A stretch of DNA of 64,000 nucleotides from the NCBI RefSeq assembly GCF_000010725.1, contig NC_013854.1, positions 1,827,001 through 1,891,000 of the forward strand, read 5' to 3'. Both the position numbers and the translations under genes were made by a program. The notes beneath the pieces were generated by a model that was not told the origin of the DNA, searched no databases, and saw only the letters and a program-made list of their open reading frames with translations. Each line of letters begins with the position of its first letter. The stretch's first letter is position 1. Shown piece after piece: positions 50,472 to 58,947 of the stretch. Source of the stretch: Azospirillum sp. B510. Its GTDB lineage: Bacteria; Pseudomonadota; Alphaproteobacteria; Azospirillales; Azospirillaceae.

Positions 50472-50478
50472 GATGTCG

Positions 50479-51303
50479 TCACCGCAGCTTGGTCTGGGCG
50501 TAGCCCTTCAGCACCTCGTCGCGCAGCTGCGCCCAGATCTCCCGGTGCAATGCCAGGAAGCGCGGGGTCATGCGGATCTCCGCCACGTCGCGCGGACGGT
50601 CGAGGTCGATGCGGTATTCGCCGATCAGCCGCGCCCCCGGCCCGGCCGACAGCACCAGAACCCGGTCGGACATGGAAATCGCCTCCTCAAGGTCGTGGGT
50701 AATGAAGACCACCGACTTGCGGTCGGCCGCCCACAGGTCGAGCAGCTCGTTCTCCATCATCTGGCGGGTCTGGACGTCGAGCGCCGAAAAGGGCTCGTCC
50801 ATCAGGATGATCTTGGGATCGACGATCAGCGTCTGGGCCAAAGCCACGCGCTTGCGCATGCCGCCGGAGAGCTGGTGCGGGAAACGGTCGCCGAACCCCT
50901 CCAGCCCGACGCGGGACAGCCAGGGCAGCGCCCGCTCCCGCGCCTCCGCCTTCGCGACGCCGCGGAATTCCAGCCCGGCGGCGACATTGTCGAGCGCCGA
51001 CTTCCAAGGCATCAGCGCCTCGGCCTGGAACATGTAGCCGGCCTTGGGATTGATGCCGGTCACCGGCTGGCCAAAGGAGAGCGCGCGGCCCTCGCTGGGC
51101 CTCAGCAGGCCGGCGGCGACATTCAGCATCGTCGATTTGCCACTGCCGGTCGGGCCGACGATCGACACGAACTCCCCATCGGCGACGGTGAAGCTGGCTC
51201 CCTGGACGGCGGTGTAGGATCGTCCCCGGCCGTCGGGTGAGGGAAAGGTGCAGGTCACGCCCTCAAGCTGGAGGGCGGGCGCCGCGGCGGCGGCATCGGC
51301 CAT
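50479..51303 (-). CDS. ABC transporter ATPase (NitT/Tau type)
   Basis: A 274-residue ABC ATPase. Walker A GPTGSGKS is at residues 50-57, the Q-loop is in YMFQAEALMPWK, the signature is LSGGMRKRVALAQ, Walker B IILMDEPFSALD and the switch His in FITHDLEEA. It energises the importer. The first 10 residues are Ala-rich. The 268-bp gap to the divergent FtsH-type gene should carry the operon promoter, but I see no convincing element in it. Confidence 0.93.
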   Translation of the reverse strand: MADAAAAAPALQLEGVTCTFPSPDGRGRSYTAVQGASFTVADGEFVSIVGPTGSGKSTMLNVAAGLLRPSEGRALSFGQPVTGINPKAGYMFQAEALMPWKSALDNVAAGLEFRGVAKAEARERALPWLSRVGLEGFGDRFPHQLSGGMRKRVALAQTLIVDPKIILMDEPFSALDVQTRQMMENELLDLWAADRKSVVFITHDLEEAISMSDRVLVLSAGPGARLIGEYRIDLDRPRDVAEIRMTPRFLALHREIWAQLRDEVLKGYAQTKLR

Positions 51304-51571
51304 ATCGGTGTGGTCCTTATCGTTCGGGCGATGCGCGCTGATTGGCGGATCCCTTTGGTTGGGAAGCCATACTGTCCGAAGAGAAGCATATCGGCAACCG
51401 CTTGAGATCTCCGTGGAATCCGAAAGGAGCCATTCCGCAAACGCACCGCTTACGGTGTCAAAGAAGGGACCTGGGTCCTTATCGGTTGCCGCGGCGGGCC
51501 ACCCTCCCTCATCAATGCCTCCATCAATGGCATAGACCGAAAGCCAGCCCCCTTCCCTTCGCGGAGCCGCC

Positions 51572-53353
51572 ATGCCCACGCTGCCGAAACGCCCGCTGAT
51601 CGCGCTCGCCGTCCTGGCCGCCCTGCTCGCCGCGTGGCTCGGCTTCGCCGCCTGGTACGATCACAGCCGGCAGGCGGGTGAAAAGCCGGCCGGCTACAGC
51701 GCGCTGATCGAGCGGGCCGGGCGGGGCGAAATCGCGTCCATCACCTTCGCCAACGGCAGCGGCCACGCGGTCGCCACCGACGGCGGCCGCTATCGGGTCG
51801 TCATGCCGGTCACCGACGATCTGCTGAGGGAGATGCGCGCCCACAAGGTCGCCATCGCCTTTGACGAGGGTCCGGGCGGACTGATGGCGCAGACGGTGAG
51901 CGCGCTGGACCGCGCCGCGCCCTTTCTGGTGATGGCCCTGCTGATCGGCGGCCTGCTGATGAGCGGCGGCCAGTTCTTCGGCATGGGCCGCGCCACCCGC
52001 GTCCGGCCGGAGGATAGCCGGACAATCTTCGCCGACGTCGCCGGCGTGGACGAGGCGAAGGAGGAACTGCGGGAGACGGTCCAGTTCCTGAAGGACCCGC
52101 GCCGCTTCGCCATGGCCGGCGCCCGTGTGCCGAAGGGCCTCCTGCTGGTCGGACCGCCCGGCACCGGCAAGACCATGCTGGCCAAGGCGGCGGCGGGGGA
52201 GGCCGGCGTGCCCTTCTTCGCGGCGTCGGGGTCGGATTTCGTCGAGATGTTCGTCGGACTGGGGGCGGCGCGTGTCCGCAACCTGTTCAAGACCGCCCGC
52301 GCCAGCGCGCCCTGCATCCTGTTCATCGACGAGATCGACGCGCTGGCCGGCAAGCGCGGCGAATCGACCAGCCATTCCGAACGCGAGCAGACGCTGAATC
52401 AGCTGCTGGTGGAGATGGACGGCATCGTGGAGGGCGGCGCGCTGGTGGTGATCGCCGCGACCAACCGGGCGGAGATGCTGGACGCCGCCGTGCTCCGCCC
52501 CGGCCGCTTCGACCGTCACATCCATGTCGGCCTGCCCGATCTGGCCGGACGCGAGGCGATCCTGGCTGTCCATGCCGGCCGGCTGACCCTGGCCCCGGAT
52601 GTCTGCGTCCGCACCGTGGCGCGGGGCACGCCGGGCTTTTCCGGCGCCGATCTCGCCAACCTGACCAACGAGGCGGCGCTGTCCGCGGCGCGCAATGGCC
52701 GTGTCGTCGTGACCATGGCGGATTACGAGTCGGCCAAGGACCGCGTGCTGATGGGCACCGAGCGCCGCAGCCTCGCCCTGTCGGCGCACGAACGGCGGCT
52801 GATCGCGGTGCATGAGGCCGGTCACGCGCTGGTGTCGCTACGCTGCCCGCAGGCCGACCCGATCCACAAGGCCACCATCATCCCGCGTGGCGGCGCGCTC
52901 GGCATGGTGGTGCGGCTGCCGGAGGGCGACCGGGTTTCGGTGTCGCGGGCCAAGCTGATGGCCGACATCGCCGTCGCCATGGCCGGCCGCGCGGCGGAGG
53001 AGATCGCCTTCGGCCCCGATCAGGTCACCACCGGCGCCGAGGCGGATTTCCGCGCCGCCACCGATCTCGCCCGCCGAATGGTCACCGCCTGGGGGATGAG
53101 CGGAGAGATCGGCCATGTCGCCCATGCGGCGGCGGAGCCGGGCACGCGGTCCGAACGGACCGCGTGGCGCATCGACGAGGAGGTCCGCCGCCTCACAGAC
53201 GAGGGCATGGAGCACGCCCGCCACCTGCTGCGCACCAACCGCGCCGCGCTGGACGGCATCGCCGAGGCCCTGCTGGAGCGTGAGACCCTCGGCGGCGACG
53301 AGATCGCCGCGTTGGCCGAGCGACAACCGGAACGCGCCACCGAGGCGGCGTGA
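51572..53353 (+). CDS. FtsH-family AAA+ membrane metalloprotease (paralogue)
   Basis: A 593-residue FtsH-like protein. Transmembrane helices at about residues 8-28 and 115-133 enclose an 85-residue periplasmic part. The AAA domain has Walker A GPPGTGK (194-200), the pore motif MFVG, Walker B ILFIDEID (249-256) and the second region of homology [13 protein letters not shown]. The zinc site is HEAGH (414-418), with a third ligand expected in the [13 protein letters not shown] segment. It degrades membrane and short-lived cytoplasmic proteins. No tilS gene is beside it, unlike housekeeping ftsH, so this is probably a second, more specialised copy. Confidence 0.9.
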   Translation: MPTLPKRPLIALAVLAALLAAWLGFAAWYDHSRQAGEKPAGYSALIERAGRGEIASITFANGSGHAVATDGGRYRVVMPVTDDLLREMRAHKVAIAFDEGPGGLMAQTVSALDRAAPFLVMALLIGGLLMSGGQFFGMGRATRVRPEDSRTIFADVAGVDEAKEELRETVQFLKDPRRFAMAGARVPKGLLLVGPPGTGKTMLAKAAAGEAGVPFFAASGSDFVEMFVGLGAARVRNLFKTARASAPCILFIDEIDALAGKRGESTSHSEREQTLNQLLVEMDGIVEGGALVVIAATNRAEMLDAAVLRPGRFDRHIHVGLPDLAGREAILAVHAGRLTLAPDVCVRTVARGTPGFSGADLANLTNEAALSAARNGRVVVTMADYESAKDRVLMGTERRSLALSAHERRLIAVHEAGHALVSLRCPQADPIHKATIIPRGGALGMVVRLPEGDRVSVSRAKLMADIAVAMAGRAAEEIAFGPDQVTTGAEADFRAATDLARRMVTAWGMSGEIGHVAHAAAEPGTRSERTAWRIDEEVRRLTDEGMEHARHLLRTNRAALDGIAEALLERETLGGDEIAALAERQPERATEAA

Positions 53354-53479
53354 GACCGGTCGGAATGAGATCAAAAGAAAATTGCGTTTCTCCCGAAAGG
53401 ATACGTCCCGCATTGCAGCAGAGGCGCATACCGGGGTAGACTGATCCTATTCCATCAAGAGTAACGCAAGAGGGACGCG

Positions 53480-54268
53480 ATGACGGGGACGCTATCCCGC
53501 CGCATGGTTCTGAGGACCACGTTTCCTTTTCTTTGCGCCCTTCCCATCCTGTCCGCCCGCCCGGTCGCCGCGCAATCGGCGCCCGTCACCTTGCGGGTTG
53601 GCGCTTATGATTTTCCGCCCTATGTCGACGAATCGGGGGGGGGGGTCACACGGGACCTGCTGAATCTGTTCAACGCCGCGCAGAGCGCTTACCGATTCGA
53701 AATGGTCAGAACCGCCCCGCAGCGGCGTTATGACGATCTGGATCAGGGGCGGTTCGATATGATCGCCTTCGAAAGCAAGACCTGGGGGTGGCAGGACCGC
53801 CCCGTCGATGCGTCCCGCCCCTATCTGCGCGATGCCGAGGTGTTCGTCGCCAAGGCCGGGCCGGGAATCGACCAGCATTATTTCGACGATCTGACCGGCA
53901 AATCGATCTTGGGCCGACTCGGCTTTCACTATGCCTTCGCCGGCTTCAACGCCGATCCCAAGCAGCTTGAGCAGCGTTACCGCACCCGCGTGACGGTAAC
54001 GCATGAAGGCAATGTCCGCAGCGTCGTCGCCGGCCGGGCCGACCTCGCCATCATCACCCGATCCTTTCTCACCCGCTTTTTGCAACGGGAGCCGGACCTT
54101 GCCCGTCAGGTCCTGGTGTCCGACCGCACCGACCAGATCTACGAACACACCATCCTGACCCGCCAGGGCGGCCCGGTGACCGTCGGCTGGATCGATGCGC
54201 TGCTCGACCGGCTGGAGGCCGGCGGGCAGTTGGAGGCGCTGTGGCGGCGAAGCGGGATCCTGGCGTGA
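53480..54268 (+). CDS. Periplasmic solute-binding protein, likely sensor partner of the PP2C phosphatase
   Basis: A 262-residue SBP-family-3-like protein. A signal peptide with a twin-arginine-like RR (SRRMVLRTTFPFLCALP) ends near PVAAQS (residue about 33). LRVGAYDFPPYVDESGGGV begins the ligand-binding fold, and AGRADLAIITRSFL, IYEHTILTRQGG and a final LEALWRRSGIL complete it. There are no transporter genes beside it; instead its TGA overlaps the GTG start of a HAMP/PP2C gene, which suggests a sensing rather than uptake role. Codons 52-56 contain an 11-G run that makes the frame prone to slippage. Confidence 0.82.
   Translation: MTGTLSRRMVLRTTFPFLCALPILSARPVAAQSAPVTLRVGAYDFPPYVDESGGGVTRDLLNLFNAAQSAYRFEMVRTAPQRRYDDLDQGRFDMIAFESKTWGWQDRPVDASRPYLRDAEVFVAKAGPGIDQHYFDDLTGKSILGRLGFHYAFAGFNADPKQLEQRYRTRVTVTHEGNVRSVVAGRADLAIITRSFLTRFLQREPDLARQVLVSDRTDQIYEHTILTRQGGPVTVGWIDALLDRLEAGGQLEALWRRSGILA
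53635..53645 (+). repeat. Poly-G tract (11 G) inside the binding-protein gene
   Basis: Eleven consecutive G bases covering codons 52-56 (Ser-Gly-Gly-Gly-Val). A gain or loss of one G would shift the frame near the N-terminus. This is the longest G homopolymer I noticed in the window. It could be a phase-variation tract or a sequencing weak spot. Confidence 0.9.
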
Positions 54269-55875
54269 GGCCGCGATTCTCTCTGCTGACGCGGGTGGCG
54301 GGGGTCATCCTGCTGACGACGGTAAGCATCGGGGCCGCCGCGTTGCTGCTGTCGGAGCGGATCGTCGAAGGGCAGCGTCACCAGGATCTCGTGCGCCGGG
54401 CAGAACTGGTCGCCGCGACCCAGGCCGATGCGCTGAGCGGCCCGGTCTGGGAGCTGGACGGCCGCAGCGCCCAGCGCATGATCGACGCGCTGACCGGCCG
54501 CGATCCGGCCATCCGCTCGATCACCGTCTTCGAGAACGACCGGGACGTGCCGCTGGCGCAGGCCACGGCAGGAGAAAGCGCCGGTATCGCGGAGAGCAGC
54601 GGACACGGATCCGGCCGGATCACGGTCAATCTCCCCATCGTCCTGCACGGGCGCGAGGGCCAGGTCCAGACGGTCGGACGTCTGCGCATCGTCTATTCGA
54701 CGGCCGAGGTGCGGCAGACCACTCTGAGCGCGCTGATCCCGGTGGCGGGGCTGTTGCTGCTGTCGCTGCTGGCGGCGATGGCGGTGCTGGGACTGACGCT
54801 GGACCGGATGGTGCTGCGTCCGCTGCGCCGGCTGACCCAGCTGGCGCGCGCCATGGCGCAGGGCGATTACGGCGCCCGCATGCATGCCGGCCGGAGCGAT
54901 GAGATCGGCCTGCTGGCCAGGGGCTTCAACCGGATGGCGGAAACCGTGCAGGACCATACCAGCACCCTGGAGAGCCGCGTGCGAGAGCGGACGGAGGCGC
55001 TGGCCGCCACCAACCGCGCCATCATGGACAGCATCAATTACGCCCAGCTGATCCAATCCGCCATCCTGCCTTCGGCCGATGCGTTGACCGCGGGCCTGAC
55101 CGAACATTTCGTCCTGTGGCGCCCGCGCGACGTGGTCAGCGGCGACTTCTACCTCTGCCGCGAGGTGGCGGACGGCTTCGTCGTCGCCGTGGCCGACTGC
55201 ACCGGGCACGGCGTGCCCGGCGCCTTCATGACGATGACCGCCAGCGCCATCCTGAACAACACGCTGGATCTGCTGGGCGCCGACGATCCCGCGGCGGTGC
55301 TCGCCACCGTCGACCGCAAGGTCCGCGCGACACTCCATCAGGAATGCGTGGCGCGCAGCGGGACCGACTGCTTCGACAATGGTCTGGATCTGGGGCTGTG
55401 TCACATCCGCCCGGCCGACGGGCGCCTGGTCTTCGCCGGCGCCCGCATTCCGCTGCTGATCGTCGCCGGCGGTCTGGTGACGGAACTGCGCGGCGACCGC
55501 CGCAGCCTGGGGTACCGTCCGACCATGATGGAAGGAGGCCGCCCGGTAGAGAGCGGCGATGATGCCGGGTCGCCCTTCACCAACCACAGCGTGACGCTGG
55601 AGCCAGGCCAGACCTTTCTCATGGGCACCGATGGCTTGCCGGATCAGAATGGCGGAGAGCATGGCCGCAGTTTCGGCCGCGCGAGGTTGCACGAGATGGT
55701 ACGGCAGGGTGGAGAGGGTCCGCTCGACAGCCTGAAAAACGACCTGGAAATCTCCCTCGATCAGTTCCAGGCCGGCAGGGAACAGCGCGACGACATCACG
55801 CTGTTCGGCTTCCGTGTGCGGTCGGCCGGTGCCGGTGCCGTGTCCGCCCCGGAGTCCGGACGCAGGGCCGCATGA
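54265..55875 (+). CDS. HAMP-domain PP2C (SpoIIE-type) phosphatase, SiaA-like
   Basis: A 536-residue membrane signalling phosphatase. Transmembrane helices at about residues 9-30 and 156-178 flank a 125-residue periplasmic domain; HAMP spans about 180-232; a coiled coil leads to INYAQLIQSAILP (258-270); the PP2C domain has RPRDVVSGDFYL (286-297) and VADCTGHGVPGAFMTM (309-324), the metal-binding acidic residues, and ends with REQRDDITLFGFR. It should dephosphorylate a Ser/Thr-phosphoprotein, most likely the SiaC homologue at 57872. I chose the GTG that overlaps the preceding TGA (GTGA); a GTG eight codons earlier is possible. Confidence 0.88.
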   Translation: MRPRFSLLTRVAGVILLTTVSIGAAALLLSERIVEGQRHQDLVRRAELVAATQADALSGPVWELDGRSAQRMIDALTGRDPAIRSITVFENDRDVPLAQATAGESAGIAESSGHGSGRITVNLPIVLHGREGQVQTVGRLRIVYSTAEVRQTTLSALIPVAGLLLLSLLAAMAVLGLTLDRMVLRPLRRLTQLARAMAQGDYGARMHAGRSDEIGLLARGFNRMAETVQDHTSTLESRVRERTEALAATNRAIMDSINYAQLIQSAILPSADALTAGLTEHFVLWRPRDVVSGDFYLCREVADGFVVAVADCTGHGVPGAFMTMTASAILNNTLDLLGADDPAAVLATVDRKVRATLHQECVARSGTDCFDNGLDLGLCHIRPADGRLVFAGARIPLLIVAGGLVTELRGDRRSLGYRPTMMEGGRPVESGDDAGSPFTNHSVTLEPGQTFLMGTDGLPDQNGGEHGRSFGRARLHEMVRQGGEGPLDSLKNDLEISLDQFQAGREQRDDITLFGFRVRSAGAGAVSAPESGRRAA

Positions 55876-55912
55876 AGGCCTCTTAAAAATCCCTGGACCA
55901 CGGCGCTGAATC

Positions 55913-55997
55913 TGTTACAGAGTTGTCACCATATGTGACATCTTGTGACGCAAACGAACCGCGCACGACTGAAACCCAGTCAAGTTTGTTTTAAAAT
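55913..55997 (+). promoter_or_regulatory. Response-regulator operator array and promoter
   Basis: Four half-sites of the form TGTNAC lie in tandem: TGTTAC 55913-55918, TGTCAC 55924-55929, TGTGAC 55934-55939 and TGTGAC 55944-55949, spaced 11, 10 and 10 bases. That is one helical turn each, as in PhoB/OmpR operators. A promoter fits downstream: -35 CTGAAA (55969-55974) and -10 TAAAAT (55992-55997), 17 bases apart. This points to control of the response-regulator gene by an OmpR-type protein, probably itself. Confidence 0.6.
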
Positions 55998-56053
55998 TTA
56001 TCCATTGCAGGGTATGTTGCAGCTGCCGAACTGGTTATAGGGAGAGCGTGGGC

Positions 56054-56809
56054 ATGGCCGGTCCGACGATCGTCGTGGTCGAAGACGAGAATTCCCTGCG
56101 GTCCGATATGGTCGAGTATCTGTCGAGCTGCGGATTCGATGCGATCGGCGCACGCGACGGATCCGAGCTTGACCAGCTGCTGCAGACCCGCAATGCGGCC
56201 GTCGTCATCCTGGACGTCAATCTGCCGGATGAAGACGGTTTCAAGATCGCGGCCCGGCTGCGCGACCATCACGGCGCCGGCATCATCATGGTCACCGCCC
56301 GCAGCTCCACCGTCGATCGCGTGGTCGGGCTCGAAATCGGCGCCGACGCCTACCTGGTCAAGCCGGTCGAGCTCCGCGAATTGGAAGCGCAGGTGAAATC
56401 GCTGCTGCGCCGGATAAACGAGCGGGCCGCCGAAGCGGCGGCACAGGGCGCGAACGGCACCATGCCGGCCGAGTCCGTCAGCGACGGTGCGGACGAAGCA
56501 CGTTGGTTGCTGGATCCCACGGAATGGAGCCTGACCAACCCGGCGGGTGTCCGCATCAGCCTGACCAGCATGGAAATGAAGCTGACCAGCCTGTTGGCGA
56601 CCCAGGCCCGCAAGCCGGCGACGCGCGACCAGATCTCCCAGGCGCTCTACAATCGCCGCTGGAATCCGGAAGACCGCTCCATCGACACCGTCGTCGGCCG
56701 CCTGCGCCACAAGGTCGAGGGCGCGATCGGCGGCCCCGCCCCGCTGAAGTCGGTGCACGGCGTCGGCTATGTCTTTTCCGCGCCCATCCGGGTGGCGGGC
56801 ACGGCATAG
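56054..56809 (+). CDS. OmpR/PhoB-family response regulator
   Basis: A 251-residue two-domain regulator. The receiver has the acidic pair EDE (10-12), phospho-acceptor Asp54 in VILDVNLPDEDG, Thr81 in VTARS and Lys103 in VKPVE. The C-terminal winged helix (about residues 150-245) has LTSMEMKLTSLLATQ and RSIDTVVGRLRHKVE. The linker of about 35 residues is longer than usual. The ATG has GGAG nine bases upstream. It converges on the histidine kinase gene with 7 bp between stops; that kinase is the obvious partner. Four TGTNAC sites lie in its promoter. Confidence 0.92.
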   Translation: MAGPTIVVVEDENSLRSDMVEYLSSCGFDAIGARDGSELDQLLQTRNAAVVILDVNLPDEDGFKIAARLRDHHGAGIIMVTARSSTVDRVVGLEIGADAYLVKPVELRELEAQVKSLLRRINERAAEAAAQGANGTMPAESVSDGADEARWLLDPTEWSLTNPAGVRISLTSMEMKLTSLLATQARKPATRDQISQALYNRRWNPEDRSIDTVVGRLRHKVEGAIGGPAPLKSVHGVGYVFSAPIRVAGTA

Positions 56810-56816
56810 GGCTTGG

Positions 56817-57875
56817 TCAGGGCCGCTCCGGCGTGGCGTCCTGTCCCGCCCTGTCGGTGTCGGGAGTTCTGCGGGGAAATATCAGGATGAAGCTGGTGCC
56901 GCGGTCCGGCGCGCTATCCACCGTGATCGCCCCCATCAGCGCCCCCACGACCAAATTGTGGACGATGTGCAGTCCCAACCCGCTGCCGCCATGGCTCCGC
57001 GTGGTGGTGAAAAAGGGTTCGAACACCCTGGCACGATGTTCCTCGCTCATGCCACGGCCGTTGTCGGTAAAGCAGAGGCGAACGGTGTCGGGGTCCGGAC
57101 ACTGCGCCGTGATCGTCATGTCGCCAACCCGCCCGTCGGCAAACGCGTGGGTCAGGGCGTTCATCACCAGATTCGACAGGATCTGCGACAGCACGCCGGG
57201 ATAACTGTCCAACTCCAGATCCACCGGACAGTCGACCGCCACCGCATGTCCGGACGGCCGAAGCTTCGGTTGCAGGCTGACCAGAGTGTCATGAATGCAG
57301 GCGGCAAGGTTGATGCTGCGCCGGAGGGCGCTGGTCCGATCGACCGCCACCTGCTTGAAGCCGGCGATCAGTTGGGCCGCCCGCTCGCAATTGCCCAGGA
57401 TCAGGTCGGTGGTGTCGACAGCGGTGGCGAGATAGCGGGCGAATGCCGCCTTGCTCAGTTCCCCTTCCTCCGCCCGCCGGCGTATGGCTTGCGTGGAGTC
57501 GGCCAGATGCGACGCACAGGAAACGGCGATTCCGACCGGCGTATTGATTTCATGGGCGACACCGGCGACCAGCGCGCCAAGGGAGGCGAGTTTTTCCGAC
57601 TGGATCATCGCCTCCTGCGCCTCGCGCAGCCTGTCCAGCGCCGCCTCCGCTTCGCTGCGCCGCCGGTCCAACTCATGATTCGCGTCGCTCAACTGGGCCT
57701 GAAGCCGGTCGCTGACCCGCACGAGGCGTCGCTGTTCCCGCGTGCTCAGTTCGAAGGCGGCAACAAGCTCGCGGAATTCCGGAAGGCAGTCCGGTGCCAG
57801 TTCGGCCAGCCTCTCCTCCATCGCATGGGCCTTGGCGAGGGCTTCCTCCTCGGCGGCGAAGAGATTGAAGCTCAT
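56817..57875 (-). CDS. Soluble histidine kinase coupled to SiaC
   Basis: A 352-residue histidine kinase without transmembrane segments. Residues 1-95 are helical; the segment FELSTREQRRLVRVSDRLQA (41-60) leads into a coiled coil. HisKA has His108 in AGVAHEINTPVG. HATPase_c shows the N-box (SNLVMNALTHAF, about 234-245), DNGRGM (271-276) and GSGLGLHIVHNL (297-308). It should phosphorylate the convergent OmpR-type regulator. Its ATG overlaps the siaC stop (ATGA). The N-terminal segment resembles, from memory, the SiaC-binding stalk of SiaD-type diguanylate cyclases, so SiaC may control this kinase. Confidence 0.88.
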   Translation of the reverse strand: MSFNLFAAEEEALAKAHAMEERLAELAPDCLPEFRELVAAFELSTREQRRLVRVSDRLQAQLSDANHELDRRRSEAEAALDRLREAQEAMIQSEKLASLGALVAGVAHEINTPVGIAVSCASHLADSTQAIRRRAEEGELSKAAFARYLATAVDTTDLILGNCERAAQLIAGFKQVAVDRTSALRRSINLAACIHDTLVSLQPKLRPSGHAVAVDCPVDLELDSYPGVLSQILSNLVMNALTHAFADGRVGDMTITAQCPDPDTVRLCFTDNGRGMSEEHRARVFEPFFTTTRSHGGSGLGLHIVHNLVVGALMGAITVDSAPDRGTSFILIFPRRTPDTDRAGQDATPERP

Positions 57876-58297
57876 GAATCGCCACCGGCGGGGATCTCCC
57901 GCATCTGAAAGGCGACGTGACGCAGATCCTCCGAGAAATCCTCGCCCAGTTCGCGCATCGAGTCGTCGTTCCTTTCGAAACACCAGCTCAGCGTCACCGG
58001 GCGACCCGTCCTGGCCACCGTCTCGAGCATCTGGAAGATGTTCATCAGCGCCTTGGCGCTGGAGCTATTGAAATAGAGGAGCTCCATGTCGAAACGAATC
58101 GCACCGCCATCCGGACGCTCCAGGAAGCCCCGCAGCGCCTCGAACACCGGACCGAAGAATGCGGCGACGTCGTCGGGATAGGACTCACCGGTCATGCGCA
58201 GATGGCCGGAGGCGAAATCGAAGGAAACGCCGGGCGTGCGTCCCGTGGCGGGGATGGACAAGCCGTCCATGACCGCTCGCTCGATTGGGCGGCTCAT
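57872..58297 (-). CDS. siaC: SiaC-family regulatory phosphoprotein (DUF1987)
   Basis: A 141-residue single-domain DUF1987 protein. GESYPDDVAAFFGPVFEALR (residues 37-56) and LLYFNSSSAKALMNIFQMLE (73-92) are the family's core motifs. Pseudomonas SiaC is phosphorylated on a Thr in the second motif; the aligned residue here is Ser78. Unphosphorylated SiaC activates a partner by binding its helical stalk. The start overlaps siaB and the stop overlaps the histidine kinase gene, four bases each, so the three are expressed in fixed proportion. No GGDEF gene is adjacent. Confidence 0.88.
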   Translation of the reverse strand: MSRPIERAVMDGLSIPATGRTPGVSFDFASGHLRMTGESYPDDVAAFFGPVFEALRGFLERPDGGAIRFDMELLYFNSSSAKALMNIFQMLETVARTGRPVTLSWCFERNDDSMRELGEDFSEDLRHVAFQMREIPAGGDS

Positions 58298-58938
58298 ACC
58301 CGGACCTTCAGACAGAAGAAGCTGCGATCGGCGTCCATCGGGTCGAAATCATAGTCGATGGGGTCGCTGGCCCGACGGGCGATCTCGATCAGTCCCAGCG
58401 TGGCGCCGCGACTGCCATCGTCCGGCTCCTCCCGGAGCTGCTCACGGTAATAGCTCTTGATGCCGGCACGATCCAAGCTCTTGAGATGGTCCAGCCGTTC
58501 CTTCAGCCGGGGGACTTCGCTGTTCCGCACGGTGTTGCCGCAGACGATGAAGACCTTTCCGCCCTCCATACCGATGGTGACCATGCCGGCGCTCAGTTCC
58601 ACCGCGCGCCCCACGCTGCCGGACATCTTTTCCGCCGAATAGCGGATGATGTTCTGCATCTGCTCGATGAAGACAGAGAAGACGCGACGGATGGTGGGTC
58701 CGTCCGCCTCCTCCAAAGCCATTTTCTCACGCAATGCCTCTCCAAGGGAATAAAGTATCCCTTCCGACAAGTACCCACTAAACGAGAACAGAATCCCCCT
58801 ATCGTCGAGATCACGCTTTATCGACGCATATTGCTGGGCGAGCATGATTGCAGCCTGGGTTTCCATCAGCGCAGGAATTCCACCGACTATGTCACTCCCC
58901 GCTGCAAAGGGCCATAGTCTTTCAGATTGACGTGACAT
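58294..58938 (-). CDS. siaB: SiaB-family Ser/Thr protein kinase (DUF6272)
   Basis: A 214-residue GHKL-like kinase of the SiaB type. FIEQMQNIIRYSAEKM (residues 90-105) corresponds to the N-box, MVTIGMEGGKVFIVCGNTV (119-137) to the middle strand, and GATLGLIEIARRAS (178-191) to the lid region. In Pseudomonas SiaB phosphorylates SiaC and counters the PP2C phosphatase SiaA. The ATG has GAGG upstream; a GTG immediately before it is equivalent. It lies 9 bp after the hybrid kinase stop and overlaps siaC by four bases. Confidence 0.86.
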   Translation of the reverse strand: MSRQSERLWPFAAGSDIVGGIPALMETQAAIMLAQQYASIKRDLDDRGILFSFSGYLSEGILYSLGEALREKMALEEADGPTIRRVFSVFIEQMQNIIRYSAEKMSGSVGRAVELSAGMVTIGMEGGKVFIVCGNTVRNSEVPRLKERLDHLKSLDRAGIKSYYREQLREEPDDGSRGATLGLIEIARRASDPIDYDFDPMDADRSFFCLKVRV

Positions 58939-58947
58939 CACGCCGCC

